DNA from: Amycolatopsis sp. NBRC 101858 | Lineage (GTDB): Bacteria; Actinomycetota; Actinomycetes; Mycobacteriales; Pseudonocardiaceae | Direction: 5' to 3' | NCBI RefSeq assembly: GCF_030269325.1 | Contig: NZ_BSTD01000002.1 | Coordinates: 434,001 to 498,000, forward strand | DNA: 64,000 bases | Part shown: in pieces, positions 63,132-64,000 of the stretch | Position numbering within the stretch: the first letter of the stretch is position 1 | How the letters are laid out: each line of letters starts with the position of its first letter | Made by a program: the position numbers and the translations under genes | Notes under the pieces: generated by a model | The model's database searches: none | The model's input: the letters and a program-made list of their open reading frames with translations, nothing else | What the model was told of the DNA's origin: nothing

Positions 63132-64000
63132 ATGACCTACCCGCCGCAGCAACCGGGCGGCTACGGGCAGCAGCCCGGCGGCTACGGGCAGCAGCCCCCG
63201 CCGTACGGCCGGCAGCCCGGCGGCTACCCCCAGAGCGGACCGCAGCCCCAGCCGGGCTACGGCGGCACTCAGCAGTTCGGCCAGCCCGACCCCTACGGGC
63301 AGCCTCAGCAGGGCGGTTACCCGCCCCAGACGGGCTCTCAGCCCCAGCAGGGCTACCCGCAGTACGGACAGGACCAGTACGGGCAGGACCAGTACGGGCA
63401 GGACCAGTACGGGCAGGACCAGTACGGGCAGCAGGACCAGTGGGGCCAGCAGCAGCAGAACTACGGCGGCTACGACCCGTACGGCGGCGGCAGCTTCGGT
63501 GAGGCTCCCCCGCCCAAGAAGAAGAAAACCGGGCTCATCGTCGGCATCGCGGCCGCCGCGGTGGTCCTCGTCGGCGGCGGCGTGACCTGGGTCGTCCTGG
63601 CCAACGGGGACGACGGCAACACCGCCGCACCGCCCGCGAGCAGCAGCTCCGCGGCGCCGACGTCCGCGCCGAAGACGTCCAGCTCGAAGCCGAAGGCGAC
63701 CTCGCCCACCCGGCCGTCGACGACCGGCAGCAAGCCGGCCAGTGGCCCCGCCCCCTCGGGCAAGGACAGCTCGCAGGACCTGTTCGACACGACGATCGCC
63801 GCGTACAACGCGAGCGACGAGAAGGCGCTGGCCGACACCATCTGCCGCAGCGTCTTCGAGGGCACCACGGGCGACATCCCGAAGGTCACGGTGAAGCTGA
63901 CCGGCACGCCGCAGGACACCGGCGACAAGTCCACCGTGCGCTACTCGGCCACGGACGGCAGCAAGACCAAGGTCGGCACGATGTCGGCCAAGAAGGAATC
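63132..64000 (+). CDS. Repeat-tailed membrane protein (partial, runs off right edge)
   Basis: 289 codons from ATG 63132 to the window end, no stop reached. Residues 1-125 are Gln/Gly/Tyr/Pro repeats ([20 protein letters not shown]) including four exact DQYGQ copies. KKKKTG marks the membrane side; helix [22 protein letters not shown]; then a Ser/Thr/Pro linker and an external domain ([29 protein letters not shown]) like DUF4878/NTF2-type proteins. Built like the DUF4333 protein at 34349. Function unknown. Confidence 0.8.
   Translation, partial: MTYPPQQPGGYGQQPGGYGQQPPPYGRQPGGYPQSGPQPQPGYGGTQQFGQPDPYGQPQQGGYPPQTGSQPQQGYPQYGQDQYGQDQYGQDQYGQDQYGQQDQWGQQQQNYGGYDPYGGGSFGEAPPPKKKKTGLIVGIAAAAVVLVGGGVTWVVLANGDDGNTAAPPASSSSAAPTSAPKTSSSKPKATSPTRPSTTGSKPASGPAPSGKDSSQDLFDTTIAAYNASDEKALADTICRSVFEGTTGDIPKVTVKLTGTPQDTGDKSTVRYSATDGSKTKVGTMSAKKE
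63371..63430 (+). repeat. Four exact tandem 15-bp repeats in the coding region
   Basis: GGACCAGTACGGGCA occurs four times in a row, giving four DQYGQ units. Identity at the DNA level shows recent expansion or contraction by slippage. Confidence 0.85.

Noticed and set aside
1..64000. tRNA, rRNA or riboswitch
   Set aside because: No cloverleaf with TTCRA arm, rRNA core sequence or known riboswitch pattern was recognised; a covariance-model search would be decisive.

Overview
The window is high-GC DNA with dense genes, many GTG starts and many 4-8 nt start/stop overlaps. It carries the actinobacterial Pup-proteasome set (arc/mpa, dop, pup, prcB, prcA, pafA, pafB, pafC) linked to tatA, tatC and a HelY-type helicase. 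Together with Eis-like acetyltransferases, F420-type oxidoreductases and a DasR-type chitinase promoter, this points to a Pseudonocardiaceae actinomycete, most likely Amycolatopsis or a close relative (inference; no 16S rRNA or other definitive marker is present).

Layout. 1-5230 (minus strand) is one operon of contractile-tail-like genes: sheath, tube, an open baseplate-hub gene running off the left edge, and small unknowns. The gene order resembles a Mu/PBSX-type tail, but no normal tape-measure gene is present. 5335-10663 holds a P450, a frameshifted small gene, a TetR regulator divergent from a membrane protein, an epoxide hydrolase and an EVE-like protein. 10678-17405 is a catabolic island: an amidohydrolase, an IclR regulator, then CoA-transferase, citryl-CoA-lyase-like protein, intradiol dioxygenase and quinone-oxidoreductase-like protein, followed by a carboxymuconolactone-decarboxylase-like protein. 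Two near-identical palindromes link the IclR gene to both transcription units. 17518-25744 contains a GH18 chitinase with DasR-like sites, a three-gene ABC exporter (one giant FtsX-like permease and two ATPases), a VOC protein, an SDR and a LysR regulator. 25937-34276 has a second P450, a membrane-anchored SGNH hydrolase, a MazEF-like pair, Lrp, an M24 peptidase, a 5'-3' exonuclease and two tandem Eis paralogues.

34349-62767 is the protein-quality-control and secretion backbone. On the minus strand lie a DUF4333 protein, helY, dagK, tatC, tatA, a small membrane protein, pafC, pafB and an HxlR regulator, then after a plus-strand interruption a BNR propeller and pafA, then after four more plus-strand genes prcA, prcB, pup and dop, and finally arc. 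The plus-strand interruptions include a PAP2-diacylglycerol-kinase fusion, an esterase, a lipoprotein and a methyltransferase. 57390-60832 holds an aldo/keto reductase with a small putative DNA-binding protein, a divergent ArsR regulator, an F420-type oxidoreductase with a clear leaderless promoter, and a DUF3626-like protein. The right edge cuts a Gln/Gly/Tyr-repeat membrane protein.

Working together: Pup (already ending in Glu) is ligated by PafA, removed by Dop, and delivered to the PrcAB core by Arc, whose C-terminus is the docking tail QYL; PafBC is the DNA-damage-responsive WYL activator. The most unusual things here are the short contractile-tail-like operon, a 16-bp element GTATAGGYCGTTATAC found four times across 32 kb, and a palindrome-bearing in-frame insertion inside an oxidoreductase gene.
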